A DNA stretch of 64,000 nucleotides from Xiphias gladius (Eukaryota; Chordata; Actinopteri; Istiophoriformes; Xiphiidae). The notes beneath the pieces were generated by a model that was not told where the DNA came from, made no database searches, and saw nothing but the letters and a program-made list of their open reading frames with translations. Positions 1-14,000 of this stretch are shown here, piece after piece (the stretch's first letter is position 1; each line of letters opens with the position of its first letter). Location: positions 19,555,329-19,619,328 of the forward strand of contig NC_053418.1 of NCBI RefSeq assembly GCF_016859285.1. The letters are read 5' to 3'. The translations under genes and the position numbers were made by a program.

Positions 1-140
1 ATTTATCATTCCTTCTGCTAGGGTAAACAGTAGAAGGCGTGTTCTGTAAGCCTTAACTGAAATGTTTCACATCCAAACATTACAGTCCCTTTCATAGCCA
101 AAATTGCTTTGACCCTCTTCCTCGGGTTTCTTGTTGTCAG

Positions 141-927
141 GCAGAGGCCCTTGATGGAGGGAAGCGCTGGAAGAATGAGAAGGTTGCGGAAGAGAAAGCC
201 CCGCCTGTGGGTTTTGGAAGCCCCTGCAAAGGCCACGCCATTAACCTCCTCGACACAGTGAGTGGTGGGATTAGCGGTAGGACAACACTCTTAGTAGTGA
301 ATTCTCTGCAGACTGTCAAGATTTTACTTTGGCTCTCCCTGCCAGGCGATGCCTGTATCCCGCAAGCTCAGTGCGAGAGAGCAGAGAGACTGTGAGGTCA
401 TCCAGCGCCTCATCAAGTGCTACTTCCTCATTGTCCGTAAAAGCATCCAAGACAGGTTCGTCTGGAACAAATCCAGAGTTCCTGGGGGCACCTTCTCTCC
501 CCATTTCCCCTTCTATTTCTACTCTTGAGCTCAGTTGTTGTTATTGATGCTGATTTCCTAACTTTGTCTTGGGGCTGTGTGTCCTCAGCGTGCCCAAGAC
601 AGTGATGCACTTCCTTGTGAACTTTGTGAAAGAGCATCTACAGAGCGAGCTGGTGGGTCAGCTTTACAAACAGCCCCTGCTGCAGGAGCTGCTCATTGAG
701 TCACAGGACACGGCACAGCAGCGGACTGAGGTTGCTCAAATGCTTGAGGTAAACTTTGCTGATGCTTTTCTTCTCTGAATAAGTTTTGAGTATAAAAAAC
801 ATTCTATTTTTCTTTTATTTATTAATTTAAGGACAACAATATAACATCATCTCCTTTTTTTCCTACTCAGGCACTTAAAAAGGCCAATAACATCATCTCT
901 GAGATCCGGGAGACCCATCTCTGGTAG
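141..927 (+). CDS. dnm1l: Dynamin-1-like protein (Drp1), C-terminal exons only
   Basis: Cytosolic large GTPase that assembles on mitochondria and peroxisomes and drives their fission. Only the 3' end is in the window: exons 141-257, 346-455, 589-748 and 871-927 (stop TAG 925-927), 147 codons with consistent phases and GT-AG junctions. The first exon is the poorly conserved variable region, rich in K and E and ending NLLDT. The rest is the GTPase effector domain: [14 protein letters not shown], then [18 protein letters not shown], then the family's terminal SEIRETHLW. The serine in RKLS (codon 370-372) matches the PKA/calcineurin-regulated site known as Ser637 in human Drp1. The GTPase and middle domains lie left of the window. 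Identity is very secure because the GED and the terminal peptide match vertebrate Drp1, not classical dynamins, which end in a proline-rich domain. Confidence 0.95.
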
Positions 928-1004
928 CCAGAAGACACAAACAAATTCCCCTGTCTTAGGACAGCTTTGAGAGCATGAGAGTGTATGTGAGTTTGCAGCA
1001 GAGA

Positions 1005-1134
<130 letters not shown>

Positions 1135-2621
1135 CTAAATATGTCGCAGTACCACTGTTGTCTCATGGACCAATGACCATAGCACATTTAGATCTAGAAG
1201 AGTGCACAGGGGCTGTTACTTTTCACTGGGAATTTTGTGTAGTGACGGAAATTAATTAAACACTCAGGCCAAAAGTGTTATTGCAAATATGAAAGACACA
1301 GCCGCGAACAAAATCTTTTTGCATCATTTTGTGACAAAATGTTTGTTTGGTAGTATGGTTTTTGCTGTAAATGTAAAATGTAAATTATATGTGGACTATT
1401 TAAGTTGTTCTCCGGGGTGTTTTTGGATCAAAATGTAACTTGCACTGTAAGATTTCACACTTTCCAAAAGCTGTGCTTCCTCTGAACCCTTTCAGCAGGT
1501 GCTAAAAACTATATTAGATTAGATGCATTCCAACTTTAATCCCCTTTGTTGGAGAACTCACCAGAGATAGAAATGAAGTGGAAATCCAACTCAGTCAATG
1601 CAATGCAAGACACATCATTGTCATTTGCAGAAATTACAAGATGAATGCAGATTTTTTTTTTTCCAGCTTTGTGGTACAAATCAAAATTCGGTTTATTTTT
1701 CAGAGTTACATTTACATATCAGCCCATTTACACTGTTAGCTGTTGCACTAACCTGCCGATTTTGTGTGTAGTCGTAAATAAGGAGACCAAACATTCCCAA
1801 CATGCATTTCCCTCTGTTTATGTGAGGTTTTTAGCTGACTCCCACATAGAGGTGGGTATATACTGTGATATTCTTATGATTGAAATGTTTTTAAAAAAAC
1901 TGTCTCTTAGGAGGTAACATTGTAAGGGTATATGTCATGACGTAAATGTTCTGTAACTTCTCTTCACTTCCCCAAAGTAATTATCCACTGGTTTCCACTT
2001 TTAATGGTATAGAGAGATAAGCTTTGTCCACATTACTGACCTCTCCAAACATACAGACCAACTGCACCCACGAATGATGTATGATGCATTTATTTGCAAA
2101 CACTGAACATACATCTGAAGTTAGCCAGAGCCATTTGCTTCTCTGTATGTAATCATTTCATTGTTAAAAGTTGCTTGATGTGTAAAATTATATATGTTTT
2201 CATGTTTTTCCATCTGCTATTCCTAAATTAGGTCGATGTTCAGGTAGATTCCTCCCCCAAGTACTGCAGCAATTCATGTAAATCCTTTCCTTTAGACAAA
2301 ACAAATAGTTATCCTAAAAATTAGGCATTTTTTTTTGGGAAGATCTGCCTTAACGGTACCATCAAACGGTAACTATGACTTTTTCTGTGTGATCAGGGAG
2401 CGAACACTATATCCAGTCAGTCTGTCTTTCTGAAAACCCTGTGTAAGTTTGCATCTGTATGCTCAGTATGCATGTGTGGATGTAGAAATGAATGGTTCAT
2501 GTATAGTTTGTATTATATAAATGTATATTGTTATCATGTGTCAACTGCCTATGAGATGTTGCCTGCCAATATTTGTGATACATGTTTACCGAATGAAATC
2601 TGTTCAGATTGGGGGGGACTC

Positions 2622-2627
2622 ATTAAA
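2622..2627 (+). terminator. dnm1l: Candidate polyadenylation signal of dnm1l
   Basis: ATTAAA hexamer followed within about 20-45 bases by a GT-rich segment. An earlier ATTAAA at 1255-1260 could give a shorter 3' UTR. Choice between them is uncertain. Confidence 0.4.
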
Positions 2628-2640
2628 GCCTAACAAAGGA

Positions 2641-3600
2641 CACTGTGCTGAGTCTGTTTGGGCGTTATTGACAAAATGCAGTTATAAAAATATACCAGTT
2701 TTGATTAGATCTGTTTATCTCCCACAGTGCTGCAGCAATAGATGTGATTAGACTCACTCTGCTTCACTTTATTGCTCTCAAGTGACTGGAATAATTCTGG
2801 GATAAAAACATTGTCCTGAAGGGTGCCAACAAAAACCTTACTGTACTTACAGTGAAATGAGCACCAGTCTCCAAACATCTTGTTTACTAGATATTCGACT
2901 CCACACTGCACTGGATACATAGAGTGAAATTTCACTTCACAGTTATCCCATTGAGATGATGGATTATTACCTTTACTTCCCGCTTTAGGCAATCTAAGTT
3001 AAACTCGAACAGAGGCTGAGACGTGAGTAGTGATAAGTACGAATAGAGAGCTTGTCATTCATGTTAGATGAGAGTGAGCGTGAGCACTATAGTCCAGGTG
3101 AAAGGACTAGTGGCACAACAAGGCAAACATGACAAGTCAAATCAAGCCCACTTTTAGTGGTGCTGTACACACAGCAGTCACACTGCGTCTACAACAGAGA
3201 GCAGTTGGTGTAAGAGCATCGTGCTCCAAAATGAAAATGAACCACAAGCTAATAACTTCAGTGATTATTTTAAATTGCCTGCACTTTGTCTCACACTATA
3301 GCTAGTTATTCTGTTCAACCTCTTATAACACACCCCACCTCCCCCCAACTGAGACTAGACTAGACCATACCAACTCTGACAGGATGGGAGGGGGCTCGAC
3401 TGCGGTATCATGACAAACTGCATCATTGTGGTCTCATAAAAGCAGCTTAATTGAAGTGGAACAGGTCTAAGACACGGTTAAATTCATTTACAAAATCGCT
3501 TTATGCTTTTTTGCCTTCCATCAAAGGAGTGGAAGAGGTTTCGGACTGTACTCCCCTCCTCGTCTCTCTTCCACTGGTGAGCCAGTCAGCAGAGCAGGCT
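2641..3600. other. dnm1l-disp3 intergenic region
   Basis: No exon with both splice support and recognisable protein similarity was found here. Short open frames on both strands look random. The region leads into the GA repeat and the probable disp3 promoter. Confidence 0.5.
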
Positions 3601-3612
3601 GAACAAAGCCAT

Positions 3613-3614
<2 letters not shown>

Positions 3615-3651
<37 letters not shown>
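3615..3651. repeat. (GA)n microsatellite
   Basis: About 18 GA units in an A/G-rich stretch just upstream of the probable first exon of disp3. Such polypurine tracts near promoters can bind GAGA-type factors, but nothing here proves a role. Confidence 0.9.
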
Positions 3652-3657
<6 letters not shown>

Positions 3658-3744
3658 GAGCTTCTGCGAAGATATGTCTCTCACTGACTCTGTCGCCTGG
3701 ACAACCGGGTAAGAGAGGAGGGGAGGGAGCACAAGAGAGAGAGA

Positions 3745-4045
3745 AAGGACCAGGGTGCATAAAAGGAGAGGAAAACAACACATTATTAACTGCTGAGATT
3801 AGAGGATTCCTGTAGAGTTTGGGGGCTTGGGGGGGGGGGATTTTTGTGTGTCATTCTCTTGTGAGGAGTCCCTTGGTGTCTCTCTCCTGATGAGTTATTA
3901 AGTATGACAATAAAGCAGTGAATTATTTTTTCCCCCACACCAGAGCACGGTGGAGATGAAATTGCAGAGCACAAGTTCAGCACATTACAAGTGGACCAAG
4001 TAGGCCTGAACGCTCCACCTGTAATTCTTGTCTTATCAGCCTCAG
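3745..4045 (+). promoter_or_regulatory. disp3: Probable promoter and non-coding first exon of disp3
   Basis: A TATA-like GCATAAAAGG lies near 3757-3766. About 280 bases downstream is a textbook 5' splice site, CTCAG|GTAAGTCTC, with the exon ending at 4045. The disp3 start codon at 8084 sits 9 or 13 bases after a good 3' splice site (pyrimidine-rich tract ending CCCAG at 8071, or the AG at 8075), so a non-coding upstream exon is required. This is the best candidate I can see. The exon would contain a 12-G run. Inference only; another upstream exon could be used instead. Confidence 0.4.
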
Positions 4046-7000
4046 GTAAGTCTCTCCTCAGTGTTGCAGGCATTTGCTTTGATAAGGATTATTTTGTTTT
4101 TGCCTGATTATATATATTGATACAAATATTAACTATTGAAGGCAGTACACTGTGCACTTACCAAGAAAATGAGAGAGAAAGTCAAGAAATTGTTTTTGAA
4201 TCAATAAAATCTCATCCTATTTGTTTGCAGTCAGCTTGGAACACAAGCATTGTTCATCAGAGTAACTCTGAAACAGATAAGTTTTCGAAAATAAGCTTCA
4301 TTCTCTGTTTGAATTTGTTGTTTTTACATGATGTATTATGCTGTCAGAGAGAAACTACCTTCAGCATAGTATGAGGCTCATTTATTCCATTTCTATTCAG
4401 CTGAGTGAGAGAAATTGCATGGAACATCCTCAGAATGCTTCACACAGCGTACACAGAGAGCTTTGCTCGTCCTTCAGTGTGAGCAGGAATTCATCGGCAA
4501 TAGGAAAATTAACACTGTTGTAAGGGGCAAATGGCTCTCGAGAACTGGACTTGAACCTTGGACTCCAGCTTGACAGAGCGTAAAGAATAGGAGGCACGTC
4601 CACTATAAACATTCTGCTGAGCGCTCATGCATAAGGAATATATTCATAGAGCACTAGTGGTGAAATCGATGCCCCTTTAAATGAGGTGGAATGCTGGCTG
4701 AGTTTACACTAGGCTGAATATGTGTGGGGCAGGAGGCAGCATGCGATATCCATATTGGATGAGATGGAGACTAGATGAACTGAGGAGGGGGAGGGGGGCA
4801 GGGGTTATTTTTAGCTGCTGTCAGTAATGAAGGTTACAAATCTCTCACCTTTCTGGACAAGACAGAGAAAAAGAGAAAAGGCAGCAAGAGTGAAGGGCGG
4901 AAAAGGGCAAGGGAATGAGGGATGGAGAGTGAAAGGGGGCTTGAGAGAGATGATGACAGGTGAAGGGTTCAGGCTCACAGCATGCTGGGATTGCTCAGAG
5001 CTCCCACCTCAGCTTACCGACACATCCATAGTTATTGTGGAGAGTAAAAACGCTGACTCTCAGCTAATCCGCTTTTTTATTACAGAAAAAAAAACAAAAC
5101 ATATAGGAAAACCCGGTCTAGCAGAGTTTACGGTTCACCCTCATTTTTGCTCACCACTCACTGAACACGACACACGAGGAAGCACAAACACAGCACTTTG
5201 CTGCACAACACATTCAATCAAATATTGCTGCAGCATTCACAATAAGCACCTCTTGGACTGCACTTGTTTAAAAAATAAAATAAAATAAAGAAGCTACAAA
5301 TAACATCCATAATACAAGAGCAGGTTCATTTTCATACATCAAATAAATGTTGCTTTAATGATTCATTTCAGGCCTCTCAGTGCATTTTTCTGTTTCAGCT
5401 GTGAGTCTAAAACTACATTACAGACAATTAAAACACAGCCTCACTATTAAGAATGACATAGCTTTAATATAGATTGAGCCATATGGGAGTGGGCTTTTAT
5501 TTCAATTCAGAAAGCAGGATGCCAAATTGCACTCTGTTTTTAATCCACACCTGCACAGGGTTTAAACCGACCGTGTTCTCATAATCTTTGCAGAAAAATA
5601 GCAGTGTTGAACAATTCTGGCAGCTTGTAAACACATTAGTTATACCAGGCTCTGCACCGCTCGCAGTGCTCTGCAGCTGTACAACGCTCATAATTATTGT
5701 ACATGAGGTTCAGTGTTCTTGGAGGAGAAGAAACGTCAGACTCATCAGGACAAGAGAAAAGGATGTGTCCCTTAGGCCATGCATCACTGTAGTTATCTGT
5801 CCTGCACTGTACCTGTGTGCTTTCTGTTGCAGAGTACACAGCAGGTGAATAGAGGGATAGCATAAAGCACAGTGCTTATCAAACTAGACCTCCTGACAGA
5901 CTCTTCCTCAATGTCTAATAAGCACTATGTCTACCAGTCTCTAATGAGTTCCTTGAACTGTCAGACTTCTGCACCACTTATCACCTGTTTTGATGTTGAA
6001 ACAGACACAGAAATGAAGCTGTGAATATTAAACAGCACCACTTCTTTTCAGATGTTTGAGGTGCTGGTCGTTTGTTTGAAGGGTGAAGGCTGTGGCGTGC
6101 GTGTCTTCAGTCAGTCCCCAGGCTGTTCTTTCCTCCTGTCCAATTCTTTCTCTTGTCATATTTCTGTGCTTGTCTGCGTGCCTCCTCTCGTCTTCTTTTG
6201 ATGAGAGTACCATCATCAAAACAAGCTGGAGAGGCTGAGATAAAATGTAGCAGGATTACAATAATCTAATTACCAAAATTAGCAGCTGTTTTCCGTTTCA
6301 TTTGCTGTAAATGCACAATTATATCTCATATGATTCTTAAAGATTGGTCGTATTGCTTGAACAGAAATACATTTTAAGAGGAAAGGCAACTTGCTTTATA
6401 GCACACCTAAAAAAACATAATAGTGCTCATTTTAAATGAGCCCGTAATGGATAAAGATAGCCCGCAATACTGCCTTCAAATGACAGCCTGCAAATTGGAA
6501 CAAATTATTTCCCTAGTCATTTTTAGAAATAGACAACACTGTAATTCAGAAGCTGACTGAAAATAATTAGATGATTTTGTTGAGACTGCATATTTCTTTC
6601 TCTGTTTTCACACTTTAAAACCAAACTTCGCAACACCATTAATGAATTTGTCCTCTAAAAGAGCAGAAAGTTCACATTCACACTGCGTGGGCAGATGCTG
6701 GTCAGCTGCTCTTCCATTAAAGTGTGCACTGGTGTCCTTGTCTGTGGATTTAGATGACAGGGTAATTAATAAAAACCAAGTGTTTTGCAGGTTAAAAATG
6801 GCCCCAAAACTCGCTTCCCTATCATTAAAAATATTAGACACAGTGTGGAGCTCCTGGTTTTCAACTCAGCAGGCTTTATCTCTTTCATAAAAGGAAAATA
6901 AGTCCTGTGGACATTTGAGAACATTAACTAAAAAAAATGGTCTCACAGAAAGTGACAAACTGTTGAGCTAAGGCTGTTAACGATGTGGCCATGAAACATC

Positions 7001-8071
7001 CATGAGCTGCCCAATTATTAGCAAACTGGAGAATGACTCAGTGACCGCACATGAGATGATTTTCTGTAGTAGACTTAAGTACATTTTCTGTTTTATAACA
7101 TACCATGAAATGGAGTTTATTCATGTTTAAGAGCAAAAACAACAATCCCATAAATCAACAAACCTCCAGTTCATTTTTAGCTTCAGGGTTGTTCTTTCAA
7201 GAGTCTTCTGCTTTCTAACACCAGGAGTCTTAATACTTTTTACAAATATTGATGAAATGCTATACTATGTAGAGTCTTCTTTTTTAGGATTGATATTCAC
7301 TTCAGCTACAGAGCTGAGCAGCTATCTTTTACACATAATCAAGATTCACCGTCTTACCTGGCTGACCTTAAAGCATGGTTCTAAAGAGAACAGATAAACT
7401 GCTGCAGTTAGTGGGCTCACTGCCACTTGAATACAAACTGTCAGCAGTATTGTGTGTGTAGAGGAATGGAAAAAAGTGGCATCTATTGACACTATTAGAC
7501 AGTGGTTGCCCATCACAGGAGATAAACCCACTCTTATTCCACAACTCCGTCTAATATCCCACTCGCTTTTCTTGTCAGTAATTAGACAAGTGAGATGATT
7601 TAATTTGCTGCAGAGCCGACACAGCTATGTTGACTGCTGATAAGTAGAAAGCCACCAGCAGACTCACACCGGGTGATAATGGCTTGCACATCCTGACAGA
7701 GGGAAGAATGAAATCACAGCTTTTAGCCTGTCTCACCCCCAAGCTCTTGTGATCAGCATCTTAAAGTAGGGCCCAGCAAGCCATTTTCTCCTAGAAATCC
7801 TTGAGAACAAAAGGTCTCCCCTCCTCAATTTTCTCCATACGAGCTGCCAGCGGAAGCCGGTCGTCGACAGCTGCTTGAGGACAACCTTAATGCTCACATC
7901 CTTGCCCGCTGAGTGAAACTTTGGAAGTTACCTCGTCCTTCATTTTACCCGATGCTCATGTCAGCTGCTGGTAATACAAACATCTATTTTGTTCTTATGT
8001 TCACCTGCCCGAGGAGTGAGAGGTGCCACGCTTTAAGTGAGTGATGATCAAGTGGGTGTTTTGTTTCCCAG
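4046..8071 (+). other. disp3: Probable first intron of disp3, no gene seen
   Basis: About 4 kb between the candidate first-exon donor and the acceptor before the start codon. The longest open frame (4827-5288, 153 codons) resembles no family I know and has no splice support. No tRNA, rRNA or transposon protein was recognised. Long first introns of neural genes often hold enhancers, but conservation would be needed to point to one. Confidence 0.4.
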
Positions 8072-8083
8072 ACAGGTGCCAGC

Positions 8084-11000
8084 ATGGACCTGGAGGATGA
8101 GCCACTGCTGTTTCAGAACAGCTGGGGAGGGGAAGAGGAGGGTGAGGAGGAGGATGAGGAGCAGGAGGAAGAGGATGGTGTAGCACACGCAGCAGGACAG
8201 AGCTGTTTGTCCTGGGATGCTGGGGTGTCTGGAGTGTGGAGGGTGGTGGGGTGGGTTTACACACAGCCCTGGGCCAGTGGAGTGGTTTTAGGGGTAGCTG
8301 TCCTGCTACCATGTGCCCTGTTTGCCTACATGCACCTCTACTGCCCTCCTCTGGACATAGACCTCTCCTACAGTGCCTTCGAGGTTCACAGTCACTTCTC
8401 AGCCGAGCGCTTTGATGCCCTCACCATTGCTGTAAAGACTCAGCTGGGGTCCTGGGACAGACGTAGGCGAGACTTAGAGAACAGTGAGTCCGAGGCCCTG
8501 CAGGAGCTTCTGCTGGAGAAGCTGGGCAGACAGGGAGTGTTCAACAGGAGAGATAATGAGGGCATGAGGTCCCCCACTCCTGAAAACGACCCTTTACAAG
8601 CAGGAGATGGTCAGAAAAGACAAGTTGCAGTGAGCAGAGATAAAAGTACAGTACCTGATTTGGGTCAGGAGGAAATGGGGAAGCACAAGAGCTCGAATTA
8701 CAGAGAGGAGGAGGAAGAGGAGAGATCATGGGGCGGAAATTCCACTTTGCTGCTCATTAGGAAGCGCAGGTTCTCTCCCAATTATTACTTGCAGAGCCAG
8801 GCTCTGTGGAGGATAGAGCTGGTGTTTGTAGCTCAAGGGGAGGGCGATCGCAACATCTTCACACCAGAACGTCTGCAGACAATCCACCACGTGGAGCGTC
8901 TGCTCATGCAGCATCCACAGTTTCATCAGTTCTGCTGGAAGCCTCTGGAGTTGCTGAGGGATCTGCCACTGGGACCGTCCTACTGCTCCCCACCCAGCTC
9001 ACTCCTATCATACCTCTATCCCAGTGAGAGAGGAGGGAAGATATACTATGATGGCATGGGCCCAGACCTGGCTGATATTCAGGGTGAGTCCACACTGAGG
9101 AAGTTGGGAAAAGTGATAGTTTTCATGGACTACAAACTACCCTTAAGAGTCCACATAACTATGCTGATTTGCCTTGTATGTATTGCTTTATAGGTTCTCT
9201 GAGTCTGGCCATCACCCATCCACAGTTCTACTGGTACGTGGATGAGAGTCTGTCCCCTGAGCATCTCTCCTCCTCTCTCTTACGCAGTGAGATCCACTTC
9301 GGAGCTCCTCTGCCATCGTACTACTCCCTGCAGGACCGAGCAGATGAGCAGAGAGCACGCTTCAAAAACTTTGTGGTTCAGTATGCAGACATCCTGGCCC
9401 AGCAATCCACCAGGTCAGGAAAATATTACTGCAATATTGACAATTTATTATAGTACATCAGCATTCCTTCCTTTTATAGTCATATCCTTTACATGTACTA
9501 GACACTGTTACAAACAGTCAGAATTTGACGTTATTATGTGTGTGCTTTGTTTGTCCCAGCCAGGTGAAGGTGCTGTATGGGGGAACAGAGCTGTTTGACG
9601 ATGAGGTGAGGCATACGTTCCACAATGACATGATGCTGGCTGTCATCAGTGGAGCCTGCATTACTGTGCTCGTCTATGTCCTTACCTCCTTCTCTGGTAC
9701 AGTAGGACCGGTTTCTTATTCCATTTGCATTAGTATGCACACAGTTTTTGAAACGTCAAAGTCATTTTTTGTTTCCTTGTCTCTGTAGTCTTTCTGACTT
9801 TCTTCGGGCTGGCCAGCATTGGACTGAGCTGCTTGATGGCTCTTTTCTTGTACCATGTTGTCTTTGGTGTGAGATATCTGGGCATCCTCAATGGAGTGGC
9901 AGCCTTTGTTATTATTGGTATCGGTAAGGGCAAAGACATACACCAGTTTTTTTTTTTTTCATGAAAGGCATAGTTGAACATTTTGTGAAATTCACTTATT
10001 CGTTTTTCTTGCAGAGACTTAATTAGGAAGATTGATACCACTCTTATGTCTGTATGTTAAATTTGAAGCTAGAGCCAGCAGCTGGTCAGCTTAGCTTAGC
10101 ATAAAGGCTGGAAACAAGGGGGAAACAGATAGCATGGCTCTTTGCAACAGTAACACAATCTGCCTACCAGCACATCAAAAGCTGACTGATTAACATGTTA
10201 TATCGAGTTTGATGAATCTGTACGAAAACATGTGTAAAAACAACATGTTGTGGTTCTCATGATAAGACTTGTTTTGGACTACTTTGTGGTGGGAACACTA
10301 GCTTCCTGAAGTCCTGTCATCAATATTAGGCAACAAGCGGAAACTCCAAGAAGTTACAGGACCAGCACATGAAGCTAAGCTAATATACACAAAGCTACCA
10401 GCTGCTGGCTGTAGCTGCATATTTACCCTACAGACATGAGTGGTATCAAGATTCTCATCTAACTCTCTGCAAGAAACCCCCCCCCACACCTTTTTACAGT
10501 ACATTAACCACACCATGTAATAAGACAGCTCTTTTGTTTCCTTGTCGTCTCTCAGGGGTGGATGATGTATTTGTGTTCATCAGCACCTTCAGACAGGCTT
10601 CTCATCTGCGTCAGCCGCAGCAGCGAATGATCTACACAATTAAAACAGCTGGCCGAGCTACTTTCCTCACCTCCTTCACTACTGCAGCTGCCTATGCCGC
10701 CAACACTTTCTCTCAGGTAATCATAGAAGAACAGGATCTGTACAGGAAATATAAATGACTTCCCTGCTATGGATGAATAGAAGTGCCTCTCTCAGCAGAC
10801 AGCCTTTTTCAGGTGATAAGCACAAATTGAATGTTTCAAGGTCTTTGATGCTATGCTTCATTTAACTGACACTCAGATCCCAGCCGTGCATGACTTCGGC
10901 CTATTCATGGCCCTCATTGTCAGCTGCTGCTGGTTTTGGGTATCAGTCCTCATGCCAGCCGCCCTGTGTATCTGGACTCAGTGTGTAGACCCCCATGAAC

Positions 11001-14000
11001 ATGTCTGGTTGAATTGGTGAGGCATTATTTTCTTAACTTTTGTGTGTTATTTATGCATGCTGTACGGCACCACGGGCGAGTTGTAACCCCTTCAGCTGTC
11101 TCTCTCCCCGCGCTCCTTCCTCCCTCTGAAGCTCGAAGTTGTTTTCGTGCCTGTCAGCGAGCCACAGCCCTTTGTCAGATGAGGATGATGATGTAGCACT
11201 TCTGTCAGTGGAGATGGAGCCAGGTGAGATTATTATCTCACTAGCACTGACTGAATGACAGGGGGAGAATGGGAAAGAGAACGAGTCCAAGCTGTAAAAC
11301 GCTGCTGTCCAGGCACCACTAAAGCCCCTCTCTTTGTCTCGACCAGGCTCCTGTGACACAGACGGCGATGCAGCCATTCTGTCCCTGTCAGTGGAGACAC
11401 CTTTGTCCCCTCCAGGACAGCAGCATGTGGGTGTGGTGAGCACAAATCTCCAGTGGGCCCTGAAGCATTTAGTGGCAGAGCCAGCTGTGGAGCGACGAAA
11501 GGCCGTTCTTTGTGAGATTTGATTTAAACTCTAAGAACTCACTGGGATTCTGACACGGCTAAACTCAATTTATACCCAAGAAACCTTAATAAGATCAAGG
11601 TGACATCCTGTAATTTGGTTTTCTCAGATATTGTCTGTTGAGCTCTTGAAGTATGATTTAGACATGAGAGTAAACTCAAGCTTCCCAAGAACCTTTGAAG
11701 AAATGCTGTAATCTCTGTCCGTCTGGAGGGGATTCAGTGTGTCAGAGGAAGAGTAGGCACCTCTCATGAAGTATTCAACCCCCCCTCAGGAGTGACTGTA
11801 ATTGATCCTTGCTCCTGGTCTGTCCCTCAACTGCTCTATCTACTCCATCAGACCCTCCTTTCTGCCATTGTTTATCACTGTCTTCCTGCCGGTCCAGGTG
11901 TCTTCCTCCTGATTCTGCTGTTATCTGCTGGGTGCTGCTGTCTCCTGAGGCCGGCCACTCACGCCCCTCTACTCTTCCGCCCGGACACAAACCTCCAGAC
12001 TCTGATGGCTCTGAGGAGCAACCTCAGTGGTCAAGGCATCTCCTGCCCCATGTGCTCAGGTGAGACTGTGGCACTGATGAAAAACTACTCAGCAGTTGTT
12101 AACCTTAGAGATCCAAAACAAATATCTGAAATGCATGTTTTGCCCTGAAGGTGTGTTCATGGAGAAGCCCCACTCTTTGTACGCTCACACTTCCTTATCA
12201 GCGTTTAAGTTCTCTACACATCAGCAGACCCTGAGCTCGACAACCTCCTTTGCTCCTCAGAGCCCGGTAAAACCAAATTCATGCACCAACTACACAGGTA
12301 AAACATCCAGCACTTAAAAATCCTCTTCCTCCTTTTTTAAAGCCTATTCCACAACTTTGAAATATTGTACTTTGTATTGTTCTCAGGCTCTTTGCTGACA
12401 GTGTACATATCAAAGCTGGACCTTGGAGCCTCCACAACCCTTTACCGTTTCTCCCTTAACACCAGCACTCCCTCCCCATGGAAACTATGCAGCACAGAGC
12501 ATGAAGAAGTGCCATCATTTCAGGTTTGAGAGCAGAAAAAGGCAACTTGATGACTTTTTTCCATAATTTGTTGTAGAGTTTTGTCACTGACTTGTGCCAC
12601 TAAAGTTGTTTATAACTCATCTTGTTTTATCTGAATAGGCTTATAATCAGCCCAACAACAATTACACCACCAAAATGACAGTGTGTGTTTCCCATGTGTA
12701 CCACCCGTACCCCAGCTGGATGATCACATCCGGCTCATGTGAGCTCCGTCATGGCTGGTCCCCAGAGTTTTCCTTTTATGTGGCAGCATCTCCACAGCAG
12801 CAGCAAAGCAGGTGAAAGCACAAAAGAAGAAAAATCAGAGTGCAATTTAGATGGACTGTCACCTTGTTTCAGTGGAGGGTTTGTCATTCCAGCTCTGCTC
12901 TCTCCTCTTAGAAGGCTGTACTTTGCACAGCGCCGCCTGAGACCTCATCCCAGCCGAGTGTGTGTCAACCCGCCTGGCTGTGGCATCGGTTCTGGGCCTG
13001 ATGGACCCACACAGGGAGCCTTTTATACTCCTCTTCCCAGTGGTGAGCGAGGAAGTGTCACAGTGTCAGAAAGCATCATTACAATAGAGACAGCCTGTTA
13101 GTTCTTCAGGAAAACTATTTTCGAACTGCATCTGTCACACTGCTGAAATGTCTTTTTTATGTAATTTATTCTCATGTTGAGTCTTAATAGTGGAGAAAAT
13201 GCGGCGATATCACACTTTCTTTCCAAATATATCTTTTTAAAGTTGCAGTCTCTCAACCCAGTGGTGGATTTTTCCACAGTACGTCAGTTGTACCGATATT
13301 TTTACACTGCATAAAAAAACGCCCTTGAGAAGTTTCTCTCTGGTTCCATCTTGAAAGATCCCCCAACTGCTGCCAAAACAAAACCATCCAAAACGTTTGG
13401 CTTCAACCCATGCAGTGGCGGTGTGTGTGGCCATCCAGCGGTGCGTCCTCTGGTCGACACCGGGGCCATGGTTTTTGTTGTGTTTGGGATCCTGGGAGTC
13501 AACCGAACAGAACACAAGGACAACCATGTTATTGGAGATATGGTGAGGGACGGACGTGTCATTTATGTATCTTAACAATCAACAGAAATAATGCAGACAC
13601 AGATTTTATAAAAGGTGTTGACATGTTGCTTAATTTTCTCCAAAGGGCAGCATTATATTGGATCCAGACTTTGATATTTTCCAGGAGATGGGGCATCTCT
13701 GCAAGATCTGTAAAGCTGTTAGTGCAAACAGACAACTTGTGAAGCCAGGAGGAGCACAGTGCTTGCCTTCAGGTAACACTCACACACAATTTTTCCTATC
13801 GTATAAAATAATAATATGAACCATATAAAGTTGGAAACATGTAGCTGATTGATGGACAAAAAATGAATCAACAACTATTTTGGTAATTGAATAACTGCTT
13901 GAGTCATTTATTAAGCAAAAGTTCTAACCTCTCAAACTTGAATATCTGCCGATCTTATTATTGTTTTGAATAGTAAATTGAATATTTTTTAGTTTTCGAT

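Noticed and set aside
4530..4580. Short stretch resembling part of a tRNA
   Set aside because: No complete cloverleaf, anticodon arm or T-loop consensus could be built.
4827..5288. 153-codon open frame on the + strand
   Set aside because: No recognisable domain, no splice signals, AT-rich random-looking composition, and it lies in the probable disp3 first intron.
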